A DNA stretch of 51,847 nt from Saprospiraceae bacterium. GTDB taxonomy: Bacteria > Bacteroidota > Bacteroidia > Chitinophagales > Saprospiraceae. The notes under the pieces were generated by a model that ran no database searches, was not told the origin of the DNA, and saw only the letters and a program-made list of their open reading frames with translations. The stretch covers positions 1-51,847 of the forward strand of contig JAHDBJ010000034.1 of assembly GCA_020630435.1 (NCBI GenBank), written 5' to 3'. The translations under genes were made by a program, and so were the position numbers. Below are positions 33,682 through 41,989 of this stretch, piece by piece (position 1 is the first letter of the stretch; each line of letters begins with the position of its first letter).

Positions 33682-35103
33682 TTATAGTTGAATGGGTTTT
33701 CCTTGATAAAAATCGACTATTTTTAATTTGAAAATATAATCGTATTTTGAACGAATTACTTCTGATTCAGCATTGGAGACATTATTTTGAGCTGTTGTAT
33801 ATTCTAAGGTGTTTATTGCACCAAGTTTATATCTTTTTTCAATGTTTTGATAAGAAATTTGAGCAGCTTCTAATGATTTTTGGGCGGCTTGAAGCTGAAG
33901 TTTAGCTGCTTTTGCATTCGCTACAGCATTATTTATATCTGATTTTAACTGTTGTTCTATTTGTTTGTTTTGTAGCTGGGCTGTAGTAATATTTAATTTA
34001 GCTCGTTCCATATTAATTTGAGTTTGGCGTTGGTCGTACAACGGCATTGAAAAACTTAAACCTATCGTTCCCCCTAAGTTTTCATTAAGTTGATTAAAGT
34101 AAGGATTATTTTTATAAACAGGAACATCTATCTCTGATTGGAAAGTGACAGGATTCCCCATGAAAATGACATCTGTGGTTCTAAGAGCAACATCAAATCC
34201 ATCTATAACCCTTGCTAGGCTAGAGTAGTTTGTTCCTAAATTTGCAAAAGCAGAGAGCCTAGGAAGCTTACCTGCTTTTGCTATGTCAATCCCTAAGGTA
34301 GCACTTTTTTCTCTGAGCAAACCTGCTTTTAAGGAGGGTTGTCGAGCAATAGAATTTTTATAAATTTCATTCAATATTAAAGCATCGAGATCGTCTGAAG
34401 GTATTTCAATATTGGGACGCTCAATAACTAAATCATAGTCAGGTTCTAACAATAGGGTTTGCTTTAGAGTAAGATAACTAAGTTCCACACTATTTAGAGC
34501 GGCTACCATATTTTGTTCATCTAGAGCAATTTGCGCCAAAATATCATAACGATTTGCTCTAGGTAAAGAACCCGCATTTATTAATTTATCTGTTTGCGAA
34601 AGTTGATCTTTCGATTGTGAAATTCTGCGTTTAGCGACATTCAATTGTTCTTCTGAAAATAGAATATTTAAATAGTTTTGGGCAACTAATAAAGCGATAT
34701 CTTCTAAAGCCTGTTGGTTATCTAGTTTTGCTGCTTCTAAATTATATTCGCTTTGCGTAATTGAATTTTTTGTCCTTTTCCCATCATAAATAACATAACT
34801 GCCATCTACTCCAAAACGATTATACTGACTAGTAGAAGTTTCAAAACTGTTAGATGTAGGATCAATGGAACGCCCTAAATTAACACCATAAGAAGCATTA
34901 GCATTAGCAATAGGATGTCTTAAGTATTTATTTTGTTGTAAAGTTAGTTCTGCATTACTTATTGTTATTAGATTTTGTTTGACAGTGAGGCTATTCTCTT
35001 GAGCATAACGAATGCATTTCTCTAAAGACCATTTTTCTTGAGAAAAAAGTGTCAAAGATGATGACAGTATAAGAAAGAATAGTATCGTTTTTAATCTTAA
35101 CAT
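33682..35103 (-). CDS. TolC family outer-membrane efflux protein
   Basis: A 473-residue protein with signal peptide (LKTILFFLILSSSLTLFSQ) and the internally duplicated helical/strand layout of TolC. WSLEKCIRYAQENSLTVKQN opens the first repeat, and long Ala/Gln/Asn-rich helices near residues 130-220 and 365-450 form the periplasmic tunnel (e.g. ITTAQLQNKQIEQQLKSDIN). It forms the outer-membrane exit duct. First gene of the operon with the adaptor and the DUF2520 gene. A 17-bp palindrome lies 13 bp before its start codon. Confidence 0.93.
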   Translation of the reverse strand: MLRLKTILFFLILSSSLTLFSQEKWSLEKCIRYAQENSLTVKQNLITISNAELTLQQNKYLRHPIANANASYGVNLGRSIDPTSNSFETSTSQYNRFGVDGSYVIYDGKRTKNSITQSEYNLEAAKLDNQQALEDIALLVAQNYLNILFSEEQLNVAKRRISQSKDQLSQTDKLINAGSLPRANRYDILAQIALDEQNMVAALNSVELSYLTLKQTLLLEPDYDLVIERPNIEIPSDDLDALILNEIYKNSIARQPSLKAGLLREKSATLGIDIAKAGKLPRLSAFANLGTNYSSLARVIDGFDVALRTTDVIFMGNPVTFQSEIDVPVYKNNPYFNQLNENLGGTIGLSFSMPLYDQRQTQINMERAKLNITTAQLQNKQIEQQLKSDINNAVANAKAAKLQLQAAQKSLEAAQISYQNIEKRYKLGAINTLEYTTAQNNVSNAESEVIRSKYDYIFKLKIVDFYQGKPIQL

Positions 35104-35453
35104 ATAGCAAATTTTGATTCAATTTAATTGAATAATGATACAATAGTATATAAGTACAGGTGATTTTAAAAACTATTTATATCAAAAATGAGTTTATGGG
35201 GATAAATATATTGATATGAACGATAAATTTAATGAAGTCTTAAATATATATTTTTGATTTTAGAAAAAATAATATCAATAAGGTTTTAAAAAATGAATGT
35301 TATTATTCTACTAAAATTATATCTTAAATCTTGTTCCGTATTCTATTCTAATTTTTTATAGAGTCCAAACCCTTGAATTACGAATCGGGGTATATAATTC
35401 GAAAAATTTTATTCAAATCTCAATGGAGAAAACGTAGAGTTTATAATTCAGGA
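35104..35453. other. Non-coding region upstream of the tolC operon
   Basis: 350 bp of very AT-rich sequence without a coding frame. Apart from the palindrome next to the tolC start, I see only a weak 5-bp stem around 35387-35404 and no clear promoter or terminator. Confidence 0.5.
35117..35133. promoter_or_regulatory. 17-bp palindrome just upstream of tolC
   Basis: ATTCAATT and AATTGAAT surround a central T, 13 bp before the tolC start codon, where a bound repressor would block transcription or where a leader hairpin would mask the translation start. Chance occurrence is possible in this AT-rich sequence. Confidence 0.3.
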
Positions 35454-36581
35454 CTAAAGACTAAGATTATTTATTTTTTTATAAAAGGCGAGTGCCTCTT
35501 CTTTTTTCCCTAGGGCATCATAGTAAATTCCAAAGTGTTGGAGTGTTTCGGGATTCGTTTTGTCTAAATTTAATGCTGCATTCAGATCTTGATATGCTTG
35601 TTCGTATTTCTTCAGTTGTATAAATGCAAAGGCACGATTTAAATAGGGTTTAACTTCTTTCTGACCAAAATAAATAGCAGCATTACAATCCTTAATAGCT
35701 TTTTGATAGAAGCCTTTTTTGTTTTTTATAAAGGCTCTCATATTTAGTAAAGTTGGATCTTCAAAATTTTTCTTTAAGCAATGCTCGAATAATGGTAATG
35801 CTTCGTTATAGTCCTCTTTCAAAAAATAGAGTATTCCAATATTTCGAAGTTCGTAGAAATTGAGTTTATATTGTTGATTCATTTTTTCATAAATAGCAAT
35901 AGCATTGTCATATTGCTTCTTTTGGGTATACACTTTAGCTAAAAGGGGAAGAATGTCTTCTTCAGCAATGTTTTGATGAAGATAATGATCTGCTTTAGTA
36001 ATGAGTTCATCAAATTTTTCAACTTCATAAAGCTGTTGTAGCTCCTTATATTCTTTTGGTAAAAATAAACCATTAATCAAGCTCAATAACTGCAAACCAT
36101 CATTATATACTACAGCACCATCATGTGTACTCATAGAAGAAGAAGATGGTATGATATTTACAAAAAAATCAATTCCTGCTGCTATAATAAAAACTAAAAA
36201 GGCTTGAATAAGATAAATAGAAGGTTGACTTTTTATAATATATAACAAGAGTGGAATTGAAATTATTAAGCTTGCTATTGGTCCGCCTAATGTAATGATG
36301 ATGCTTTTAGAAGTAGATAAAGTAGTGCCTTTATAGGTACACATTCCCAAATTCCAATTTAAAATGTTCAACCGAAAATACAATTGAAGTCTGCCAAAAC
36401 GGAAATGATAACTATTACGAATGTCTCCATATGTACCAATATATACAGTAACAGTTTGCTTTGTAAAGATTAGTGCAGGTATTGCATGACCTAATTCGTG
36501 GAATAGAGTTGTCAGTGAACGAAGTACTAGAATAGAACTTAAGCCTAGAATAGCGAGAAGTATACCAAAAAGTAAATTCAT
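35454..36581 (-). CDS. M50-like site-2 protease domain fused to TPR repeats
   Basis: A 375-residue protein. The N-terminal 165 residues contain membrane helices with the HExxH motif H28-E29-L-G-H32 (FHELGHAIPAL), then GGPIASLIISIPLLLYI and NIIPSSSSMSTHDGAVVYNDG, which resembles the NxxP...DG element that completes the M50 zinc site. Residues about 185-375 are TPR repeats (YDNAIAIYEKMNQQY, YNEALPLFEHCLKKN, YEQAYQDLNAALNLD). Membrane zinc peptidases of this class usually cut transmembrane substrates, often anti-sigma factors. The TPR tail could recruit the substrate. It is monocistronic, with a 192-bp gap to the divergent sirtuin gene. Confidence 0.85.
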   Translation of the reverse strand: MNLLFGILLAILGLSSILVLRSLTTLFHELGHAIPALIFTKQTVTVYIGTYGDIRNSYHFRFGRLQLYFRLNILNWNLGMCTYKGTTLSTSKSIIITLGGPIASLIISIPLLLYIIKSQPSIYLIQAFLVFIIAAGIDFFVNIIPSSSSMSTHDGAVVYNDGLQLLSLINGLFLPKEYKELQQLYEVEKFDELITKADHYLHQNIAEEDILPLLAKVYTQKKQYDNAIAIYEKMNQQYKLNFYELRNIGILYFLKEDYNEALPLFEHCLKKNFEDPTLLNMRAFIKNKKGFYQKAIKDCNAAIYFGQKEVKPYLNRAFAFIQLKKYEQAYQDLNAALNLDKTNPETLQHFGIYYDALGKKEEALAFYKKINNLSL

Positions 36582-36773
36582 AGACGTTTTTTTGAGAACA
36601 AAAGCAGTAAAGTAAGGTGTTTATTGAACAAAAAAAATACAAAAATGGTTCTTCTGTTATAATATTTGATTTAAAGATCCTTTTAAATTGAATATATCTT
36701 TTTTGATATTCGATTATATAAAATTGTATAAATAAAAGTATATTGGCAACGCTAAAAAAATAATATAAAAAAC

Positions 36774-37469
36774 ATGAAAAAAGTAGTTGTATTAACAGGT
36801 GCAGGGGTTAGTGCAGAAAGTGGGATTAAAACCTTTCGAGACGCTGACGGTTTATGGGAAGGACATGATGTCATGCAAGTGGCCTCACCCCAAGGATGGA
36901 GACAAGACAGGGAGCTTGTATTGGATTTTTATAATCAACGACGTCGACAGTTGAAAGAGGTTCAACCAAATGAGGGACACTTAGCTTTATTAGATCTGGA
37001 AGCCAAGTATAATGTGCAAATTATTACTCAAAACGTGGATGACTTACATGAGCGTGCGGGAAGTAAAAATATTGTACATTTGCATGGTGAGTTAACGAAA
37101 GCACGGAGTACACTTGATGCTGGTTTGATATACGATTGTACCAATGATATTAATATAGGAGATAAGTGTGACAAAGGCGCACAACTACGACCTCATATTG
37201 TTTGGTTTGGTGAAGCTGTTCCAATGTTAGAAACTGCGGCTCTAATCTGTTCTAAGGCAGATTTTTTGATCATTATAGGGACATCTATGCAGGTTTATCC
37301 TGCTGCTGGATTGGTAGGATATGCTCCTTCGAATATTCCTATTTTTTATATAGATCCAAAACCAACGGTTAATTATGAATTGCAAATGGTTAACCAATTA
37401 ACAATTATTGAGGAAAATGCAACTACAGGTGTTAGAAAAGTAGTGGATCGATTACTAGAACTAGCGTAA
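36774..37469 (+). CDS. cobB: NAD-dependent protein deacylase, sirtuin (CobB/SIRT5-like)
   Basis: A 231-residue sirtuin of bacterial class III length. The NAD-binding loop is GAGVSAESGIKTFRD (9-23), QNVDDLHERAGS follows (86-97), and the catalytic His is H104 in HLHGEL. Y53 and R56 (DFYNQRRR) are the pair that selects negatively charged acyl groups, so desuccinylase/demalonylase activity is likely. The zinc site is incomplete: only C122 and C132 remain of the usual four Cys. A GNAT acetyltransferase gene follows 92 bp downstream on the same strand. Confidence 0.93.
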   Translation: MKKVVVLTGAGVSAESGIKTFRDADGLWEGHDVMQVASPQGWRQDRELVLDFYNQRRRQLKEVQPNEGHLALLDLEAKYNVQIITQNVDDLHERAGSKNIVHLHGELTKARSTLDAGLIYDCTNDINIGDKCDKGAQLRPHIVWFGEAVPMLETAALICSKADFLIIIGTSMQVYPAAGLVGYAPSNIPIFYIDPKPTVNYELQMVNQLTIIEENATTGVRKVVDRLLELA

Positions 37470-37561
37470 ACAAATAAGCTCTACGTATTATTTATAATAA
37501 AGTTGATTAAATTATTTTTAAATCAATATTGAGAATACTATTTTTGAAAAAAATAAAACCA

Positions 37562-38071
37562 ATGATAAGGAAGATAGATATTTCAGATGAATCTACTGCT
37601 CAACAAGTACATAAATTGCAAAATTTAGCCTATCAAGTTGAAGCAGATTTAATAAAATACGATAATATACCATATTTAACCCAAGGGCTTAGTGACTTAA
37701 TGCAAGAAGACGAGATCTTCTATGCTTATAAAGATGATACAGACAAAATTATTGGTGTAATTTCTTTTAGTATCGTAAACGATGGGGTATTGGATATTCA
37801 TCGTTTTATGGTGCATCCAGCGCATTATAGAAAAGGAGTTGCGACTAAATTGCTTAGGCATGTTAAAAGTAAGTACTTTTTAAGAAAAATTATTGCTCAA
37901 ACAGGAGCTAAAAATAGACCAGCTATTGAGTTCTACGAGCGCAATGGAATTCCTTTTGTTTGTAATATTCAAGTAAATAAACAAATAGAGTTAGCAACTT
38001 TTGATGTTGCCTTCATGTCTTTAGAAGAATATAAAGAAAAAGTAAAAACAACGGATAAGTTGGTTGAATAA
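37562..38071 (+). CDS. GNAT family N-acetyltransferase
   Basis: With the ATG at 37562 the protein is 169 residues; a TTG 33 bp upstream is less likely. The acetyl-CoA motif A is clear (FMVHPAHYRKGVATKLLRHV, with RKGVA as the pyrophosphate loop), preceded by the acceptor-side strand KIIGVISFSIVNDG and followed by GAKNRPAIEFYERNGI (motif B). The substrate is unknown. It lies after the sirtuin gene on the same strand and converges on ruvB with only 6 bp between stop codons and no hairpin. Confidence 0.88.
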   Translation: MIRKIDISDESTAQQVHKLQNLAYQVEADLIKYDNIPYLTQGLSDLMQEDEIFYAYKDDTDKIIGVISFSIVNDGVLDIHRFMVHPAHYRKGVATKLLRHVKSKYFLRKIIAQTGAKNRPAIEFYERNGIPFVCNIQVNKQIELATFDVAFMSLEEYKEKVKTTDKLVE

Positions 38072-38077
38072 AGTTGC

Positions 38078-39100
38078 TTAGAAAAGAGTACCAGAACGAT
38101 GAGGTGGAACGATGCCTAAATGTTCATAGGCTTTAGCTGTTGCTTCTCGACCTCTAGGCGTTCGTTGTATATAGCCTTCCATAATTAAGAAAGGTTCATG
38201 TACTTCTTCAATTGTTCCTGCTTCTTCTCCTACAGCAGTACCGATAGTTGTAAGCCCTACAGGACCACCTTTAAACTTATGGATGATAGTAGATAAAATG
38301 CGGTTATCCATTTCATCAAGACCACTTTCATCGACATTTAGAGCTTCAAGACCAAATTTGGCAATCTTGATATCAATCGTTCCATTACCTTTTACCTGTG
38401 CAAAATCTCGAATCCTACGAAGTAGAGCATTGGCTATTCTAGGAGTGCCTCTACTTCTTCGAGCTATTTCAAATGCACCATCCTCTGTAATTGGAACTTT
38501 GAGAATACCTGAAGAACGTTTAATGATTTTTTGTAGAACCTTGACATCATAATAATCCAAGTGGCAGTTAATACCAAAGCGGGCTCTCATTGGAGCAGTT
38601 AGTAAACCCATTCTTGTGGTAGCTCCTACGAGTGTAAAAGGATTTAGAGTGATTTGTATGCTTCGTGCATTAGGACCACTATCAATCATAATATCGATTC
38701 GATAGTCTTCCATAGCTGAGTATAAATACTCCTCAACTACATTATTTAATCGATGAATTTCATCAATAAAAAGAACGTCGCCTTCTTCTAGATTCGTCAA
38801 TAAACCTGCAAGATCTCCAGGTTTTTCAAGGACAGGCCCCGAAGACATTTTCATTTCTGCTTCTAGCTCATGGGCTATGATATGAGATAGGGTTGTTTTT
38901 CCTAGTCCAGGAGGTCCATGAAGTAAGACGTGATCTAATGCTTCGCCCCGTTGTTTGGCTGCAAGGATGAAGATCCCTAGATTTTCTACTAGCTTTGGTT
39001 GTCCACTAAAGTCGTTTAAGGCTTTAGGACGCAATGCTTTTTCGATTTGATTATCTTCATCCGAAAAATGCTCGTTGGTAGGATCTAGATTAGGGTTCAA
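38078..39100 (-). CDS. ruvB: Holliday junction branch migration ATPase RuvB
   Basis: A 340-residue AAA+ protein with Walker [10 protein letters not shown] (62-70, K68), Walker [10 protein letters not shown], sensor 1 LVGATTRMG, arginine finger region APMRARFG and the C-terminal winged helix ending [17 protein letters not shown]. It drives branch migration with RuvA at Holliday junctions; ruvA and ruvC are not in the window. The start is a TTG at 39100: no ATG precedes the conserved residues, and the next Met is far inside. It is the last gene of the fdx-iscX-ruvB series, 21 bp after iscX. Confidence 0.97.
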   Translation of the reverse strand: MNPNLDPTNEHFSDEDNQIEKALRPKALNDFSGQPKLVENLGIFILAAKQRGEALDHVLLHGPPGLGKTTLSHIIAHELEAEMKMSSGPVLEKPGDLAGLLTNLEEGDVLFIDEIHRLNNVVEEYLYSAMEDYRIDIMIDSGPNARSIQITLNPFTLVGATTRMGLLTAPMRARFGINCHLDYYDVKVLQKIIKRSSGILKVPITEDGAFEIARRSRGTPRIANALLRRIRDFAQVKGNGTIDIKIAKFGLEALNVDESGLDEMDNRILSTIIHKFKGGPVGLTTIGTAVGEEAGTIEEVHEPFLIMEGYIQRTPRGREATAKAYEHLGIVPPHRSGTLF

Positions 39101-39121
39101 ATGCTTATTTTTTATAAAAAT

Positions 39122-39367
39122 CTATTGATTGTCTCTCCACTCATAAACCCATTTGGCTTGGATTTGTTCTAGGTGTCCTTCATTACAATCTTCTCGCTTT
39201 CCTTCGAAGTTGGGTAATCCTAATACCCAATCTATTAATGCTGTAAAACGAATACGATAAATTTTAGATTCCGTAAATTCATCGCCAAATTTATCATAAA
39301 GCTTCATTGCAATATCTTCGTGATCAGCCCAATAAATTGGAAAATCTTCTATATCTTCGAATGGCAT
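39122..39367 (-). CDS. iscX: Fe-S cluster assembly regulator IscX
   Basis: An 81-residue acidic protein matching IscX (YfhJ). It has the paired IYWADHEDIAMKLYDKFGDEF helix start (given as overlapping blocks), the central RIRFTALIDWVLGLPNF and the C-terminal NEGHLEQIQAKWVYEW, all typical of the family. IscX binds IscS and modulates cysteine desulfurase activity and iron delivery. It follows ferredoxin by 30 bp, the same partnership as in the E. coli isc operon, but the core iscS/iscU genes are absent here. Confidence 0.92.
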   Translation of the reverse strand: MPFEDIEDFPIYWADHEDIAMKLYDKFGDEFTESKIYRIRFTALIDWVLGLPNFEGKREDCNEGHLEQIQAKWVYEWRDNQ

Positions 39368-39397
39368 TTTTAGTATTTTTTAATTGTAAAATAAAGT

Positions 39398-39739
39398 TTA
39401 ATGTTCGTGTCCAATAATTCTGGACTGATCAGGGATTTCTACTTCAATATCAGCATTATCGTCTAATATGATGCATTGGCAACCCAATCTAGATTCTAGT
39501 CTAGGATTAATAGCACGATCTATAAAATCTTCTTCTTTATCAGAAATTTCTTCTAGGTCATCTTCTCCTTTATGGATATAAACGTGACAAGTACTACAGG
39601 CACAAACACCACCACAATTATGATTGAGGTGAATGTCATGATCTTCTGTGATTTCTAGTATTGAAAATCCTGCTTCTGCATTTTCTATAGTAACAGGTTC
39701 TATGTTTTTATCTTCAAATGTGAATTTTATCTTCGCCAT
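39398..39739 (-). CDS. fdx: Adrenodoxin-type [2Fe-2S] ferredoxin
   Basis: A 113-residue ferredoxin with ligands C42, C48, C51 (CGGVCACSTC) and C87 (RLGCQC). C46 and C89 are extra. The HxEYI-like segment HVYIHKGEDDLEEISDKEEDF matches the ISC-type class. It donates electrons during Fe-S cluster assembly. First gene of the series with iscX and ruvB; its start region faces the divergent phospholipase/nuclease-like gene 263 bp away. Confidence 0.94.
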   Translation of the reverse strand: MAKIKFTFEDKNIEPVTIENAEAGFSILEITEDHDIHLNHNCGGVCACSTCHVYIHKGEDDLEEISDKEEDFIDRAINPRLESRLGCQCIILDDNADIEVEIPDQSRIIGHEH

Positions 39740-40002
39740 GTGCGTTTTTTCTATTTTTTACAAAAGTACTCTTTGCAATTTTTATAAAAAAATTAATTAC
39801 AAGTTAATAGCAAACTATATGAGATAAAGTTTAATAAAATCGCATTTTTTTTATGATTTGGGGTTCAGTATAGCCAGATTAATGACTTTAGCAATTATTT
39901 AACCTATACGACATTTTTTTTTTGAGAAAATGTCCTTAATTTTAAGATTCCATTCGCTATAATAAGAAGCACACAACATCTATTATTCATTAATATTAAG
40001 AA

Positions 40003-41283
40003 ATGAAATTTTACTACCATTTACCCAAGATTTTACTGTTATTATTTTTATTAGCAATAGGAATAGGAACAACTCGGCAAGATTTGAATGAAGCGTGGGG
40101 CTTTTATGGACATAAACGGATCAATAGAATGGCGGTTTTTACTTTGCCTCCCGAAATGATCGGTTTTTATAAAAAACATATTGAGTATATTACAGATCAT
40201 GCGGTTGATCCTGATAAGCGACGTTATGCTACTAAACACGAAGCAGTTCGACACTATATAGATATTGATCACTGGGGGGAGTTTCCTTATGATATGGTTC
40301 CTAGAGACTTTACTGATGCTCTAGTACGATATACAGATTTCTATGTAATTTCTGAGGAGAAAGACACGATGCATTTGTTTGGGGATAAGGTAGTCGAAAT
40401 TACACCGAATTACATTCGAATGAAAAAGGATGGTGTTAAAGCATTTTTAGGAAGAGATAGTTTTGATTTTCCTTATGATGAGTATAGAGCCTTTTTTAAA
40501 AAGAATATCCAAGCTAATTATTATGAGGATGATTGGAAAGTTGATGGAGAGGTGATTAATAAATTTTTTAAAAAATATAAACCAAAAGTAAAAGCTAAAA
40601 AAGCTTTTGCCATTGATCGGTTTTCTCCTTATGGTATTTGTCCATATAATTTACCAGTCGTTCAAAAAAGGCTAACAGATGCTTTTATTGAAGAGGATAA
40701 GAATAAAATTCTACGTTTGTCTGCAGAGATTGGACATTATATTGGTGATGCTCACGTACCTTTGCACACTACTGAAAATTATAATGGTCAGTTAACAAAT
40801 CAAGTAGGGATACATGGTTTTTGGGAAAGTCGATTACCTGAGTTATTTGCAGATAAAGAGTATAATTTTTTTGTAGGAAAAGCAGAATATATAGAAAATC
40901 CTAATGATTACTATTGGGATGTAGTGATGGAAAGCCACTCGCATTTAGATAGTGTATTATTGATTGAAAAAAGATTAAGTGAAACGATTCCAAGAGATAA
41001 GCAATATTGTTATGAAAAACGCCTAGAAGCTACGGTTCTTACACAGTGTAAAACTTATGCAAGAGCTTATCATGAGGCTATGAAAGGTATGGTAGAGTCC
41101 CGAATGCAAGCCTCTATTCGTTCAATTGGTTCGGCTTGGTTTACAGCATGGGTTAATGCTGGGCAACCAGATCTAAAGAAGTTGAAAAATGAAGAATTGG
41201 ATAAAGCAGAAAGAGAACGCTTGAAAAATGAAGAAAGCCTATTTAAAGCAGGAAAAATAAAAGGGCGTTCGCATGGAAATTAG
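40003..41283 (+). CDS. Secreted S1/P1 nuclease- or zinc-dependent phospholipase C-like protein
   Basis: A 426-residue exported protein. After a signal peptide (about 1-23) comes EAWGFYGHKRIN: in the S1/P1 nuclease/phospholipase C superfamily a near-N-terminal Trp-Gly...Gly-His supplies zinc ligands. Further ligand-rich blocks are DHWGEFPYD (about 88-96) and GHYIGDAHVPLHTTENYNG (about 245-263), the superfamily core HxxxD...H. The C-terminal 30 residues are highly charged. It is likely a trinuclear-zinc hydrolase acting on phosphodiesters outside the cytoplasm, either nucleic acid or phospholipid. Monocistronic, ending in a strong hairpin. Confidence 0.85.
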   Translation: MKFYYHLPKILLLLFLLAIGIGTTRQDLNEAWGFYGHKRINRMAVFTLPPEMIGFYKKHIEYITDHAVDPDKRRYATKHEAVRHYIDIDHWGEFPYDMVPRDFTDALVRYTDFYVISEEKDTMHLFGDKVVEITPNYIRMKKDGVKAFLGRDSFDFPYDEYRAFFKKNIQANYYEDDWKVDGEVINKFFKKYKPKVKAKKAFAIDRFSPYGICPYNLPVVQKRLTDAFIEEDKNKILRLSAEIGHYIGDAHVPLHTTENYNGQLTNQVGIHGFWESRLPELFADKEYNFFVGKAEYIENPNDYYWDVVMESHSHLDSVLLIEKRLSETIPRDKQYCYEKRLEATVLTQCKTYARAYHEAMKGMVESRMQASIRSIGSAWFTAWVNAGQPDLKKLKNEELDKAERERLKNEESLFKAGKIKGRSHGN

Positions 41284-41311
41284 AATAAAATATTATTAAA
41301 CAGCTTCAATG

Positions 41312-41351
41312 AAAAAAGACGATTTCAAAATAAAAAGAGGTCGTCTTTTTT
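41312..41351. terminator. Bidirectional terminator between convergent genes
   Basis: AAAAAAGACGA (41312-41322) pairs with TCGTCTTTTTT (41341-41351), an 11-bp stem with an 18-nt loop and A/T tracts on both sides. It ends the plus-strand gene, and its right arm touches the nth stop codon, so it can serve both strands. Confidence 0.8.
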
Positions 41352-41983
41352 TATTTCATATTTTTACGACCATATTTAGAACAGATAGGACATTCTTTTG
41401 GTTTATGTCCCCTAGCAGGACAATACTCCCTTCCAAAGAATATGATCTGTAAATGTAACTTATTCCATTTTTCTCTAGGAAATACCTTTTTTAAATCTTT
41501 TTCTGTTTGTTGTACATTTTTACCTGTACTTAATAACCAACGATAGGCTAGACGATGGATGTGGGTATCAACAGGGAATGCTGGCACACCAAAGGCTTGA
41601 GACATCACTACAGAAGCAGTTTTATGTCCTACGCCAGGTAATGCTTCAAGTGCTTCAAAAGTCCTAGGAACTTCTCCCTTATGTTGGTCAAGTAAGATAT
41701 GTGATAATTGATGTATGGCTTTAGATTTTCTAGGAGATAACCCACATGGGCGAATAATATCTTCTATTTCTTTTGGCGTAAGCTTAATCATCTCTTGTGG
41801 AGTATCTGCTTTAGCCCAGAGTGCTGGTGTTGTCTTATTGACTCTTATGTCAGTACATTGAGCCGACAATAATACAGCAATAAGAAGGGTATAATCGTCC
41901 TTGTGGTCTAGGGGTATAGGAACTTCAGGGTACAAGTCTTCAAGGATATTACTAATGGCTTCTGCTCGTTCTTTCTTGGTCAT
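41351..41983 (-). CDS. nth: Endonuclease III
   Basis: A 210-residue HhH-GPD DNA glycosylase/AP lyase. The helix-hairpin-helix with catalytic Lys is LPGVGHKTASVV and the catalytic Asp is in FPVDTHIHRL. It removes oxidised pyrimidines. The C-terminal [4Fe-4S] loop is unusual: C-x9-C-x2-C is followed by SKYGRKNMK and the stop, so the fourth Cys of the standard C-x6-C-x2-C-x5-C motif is missing. It starts 6 bp after the tsaD stop on the same strand. Confidence 0.94.
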   Translation of the reverse strand: MTKKERAEAISNILEDLYPEVPIPLDHKDDYTLLIAVLLSAQCTDIRVNKTTPALWAKADTPQEMIKLTPKEIEDIIRPCGLSPRKSKAIHQLSHILLDQHKGEVPRTFEALEALPGVGHKTASVVMSQAFGVPAFPVDTHIHRLAYRWLLSTGKNVQQTEKDLKKVFPREKWNKLHLQIIFFGREYCPARGHKPKECPICSKYGRKNMK

Positions 41984-41989
41984 AAGCGA

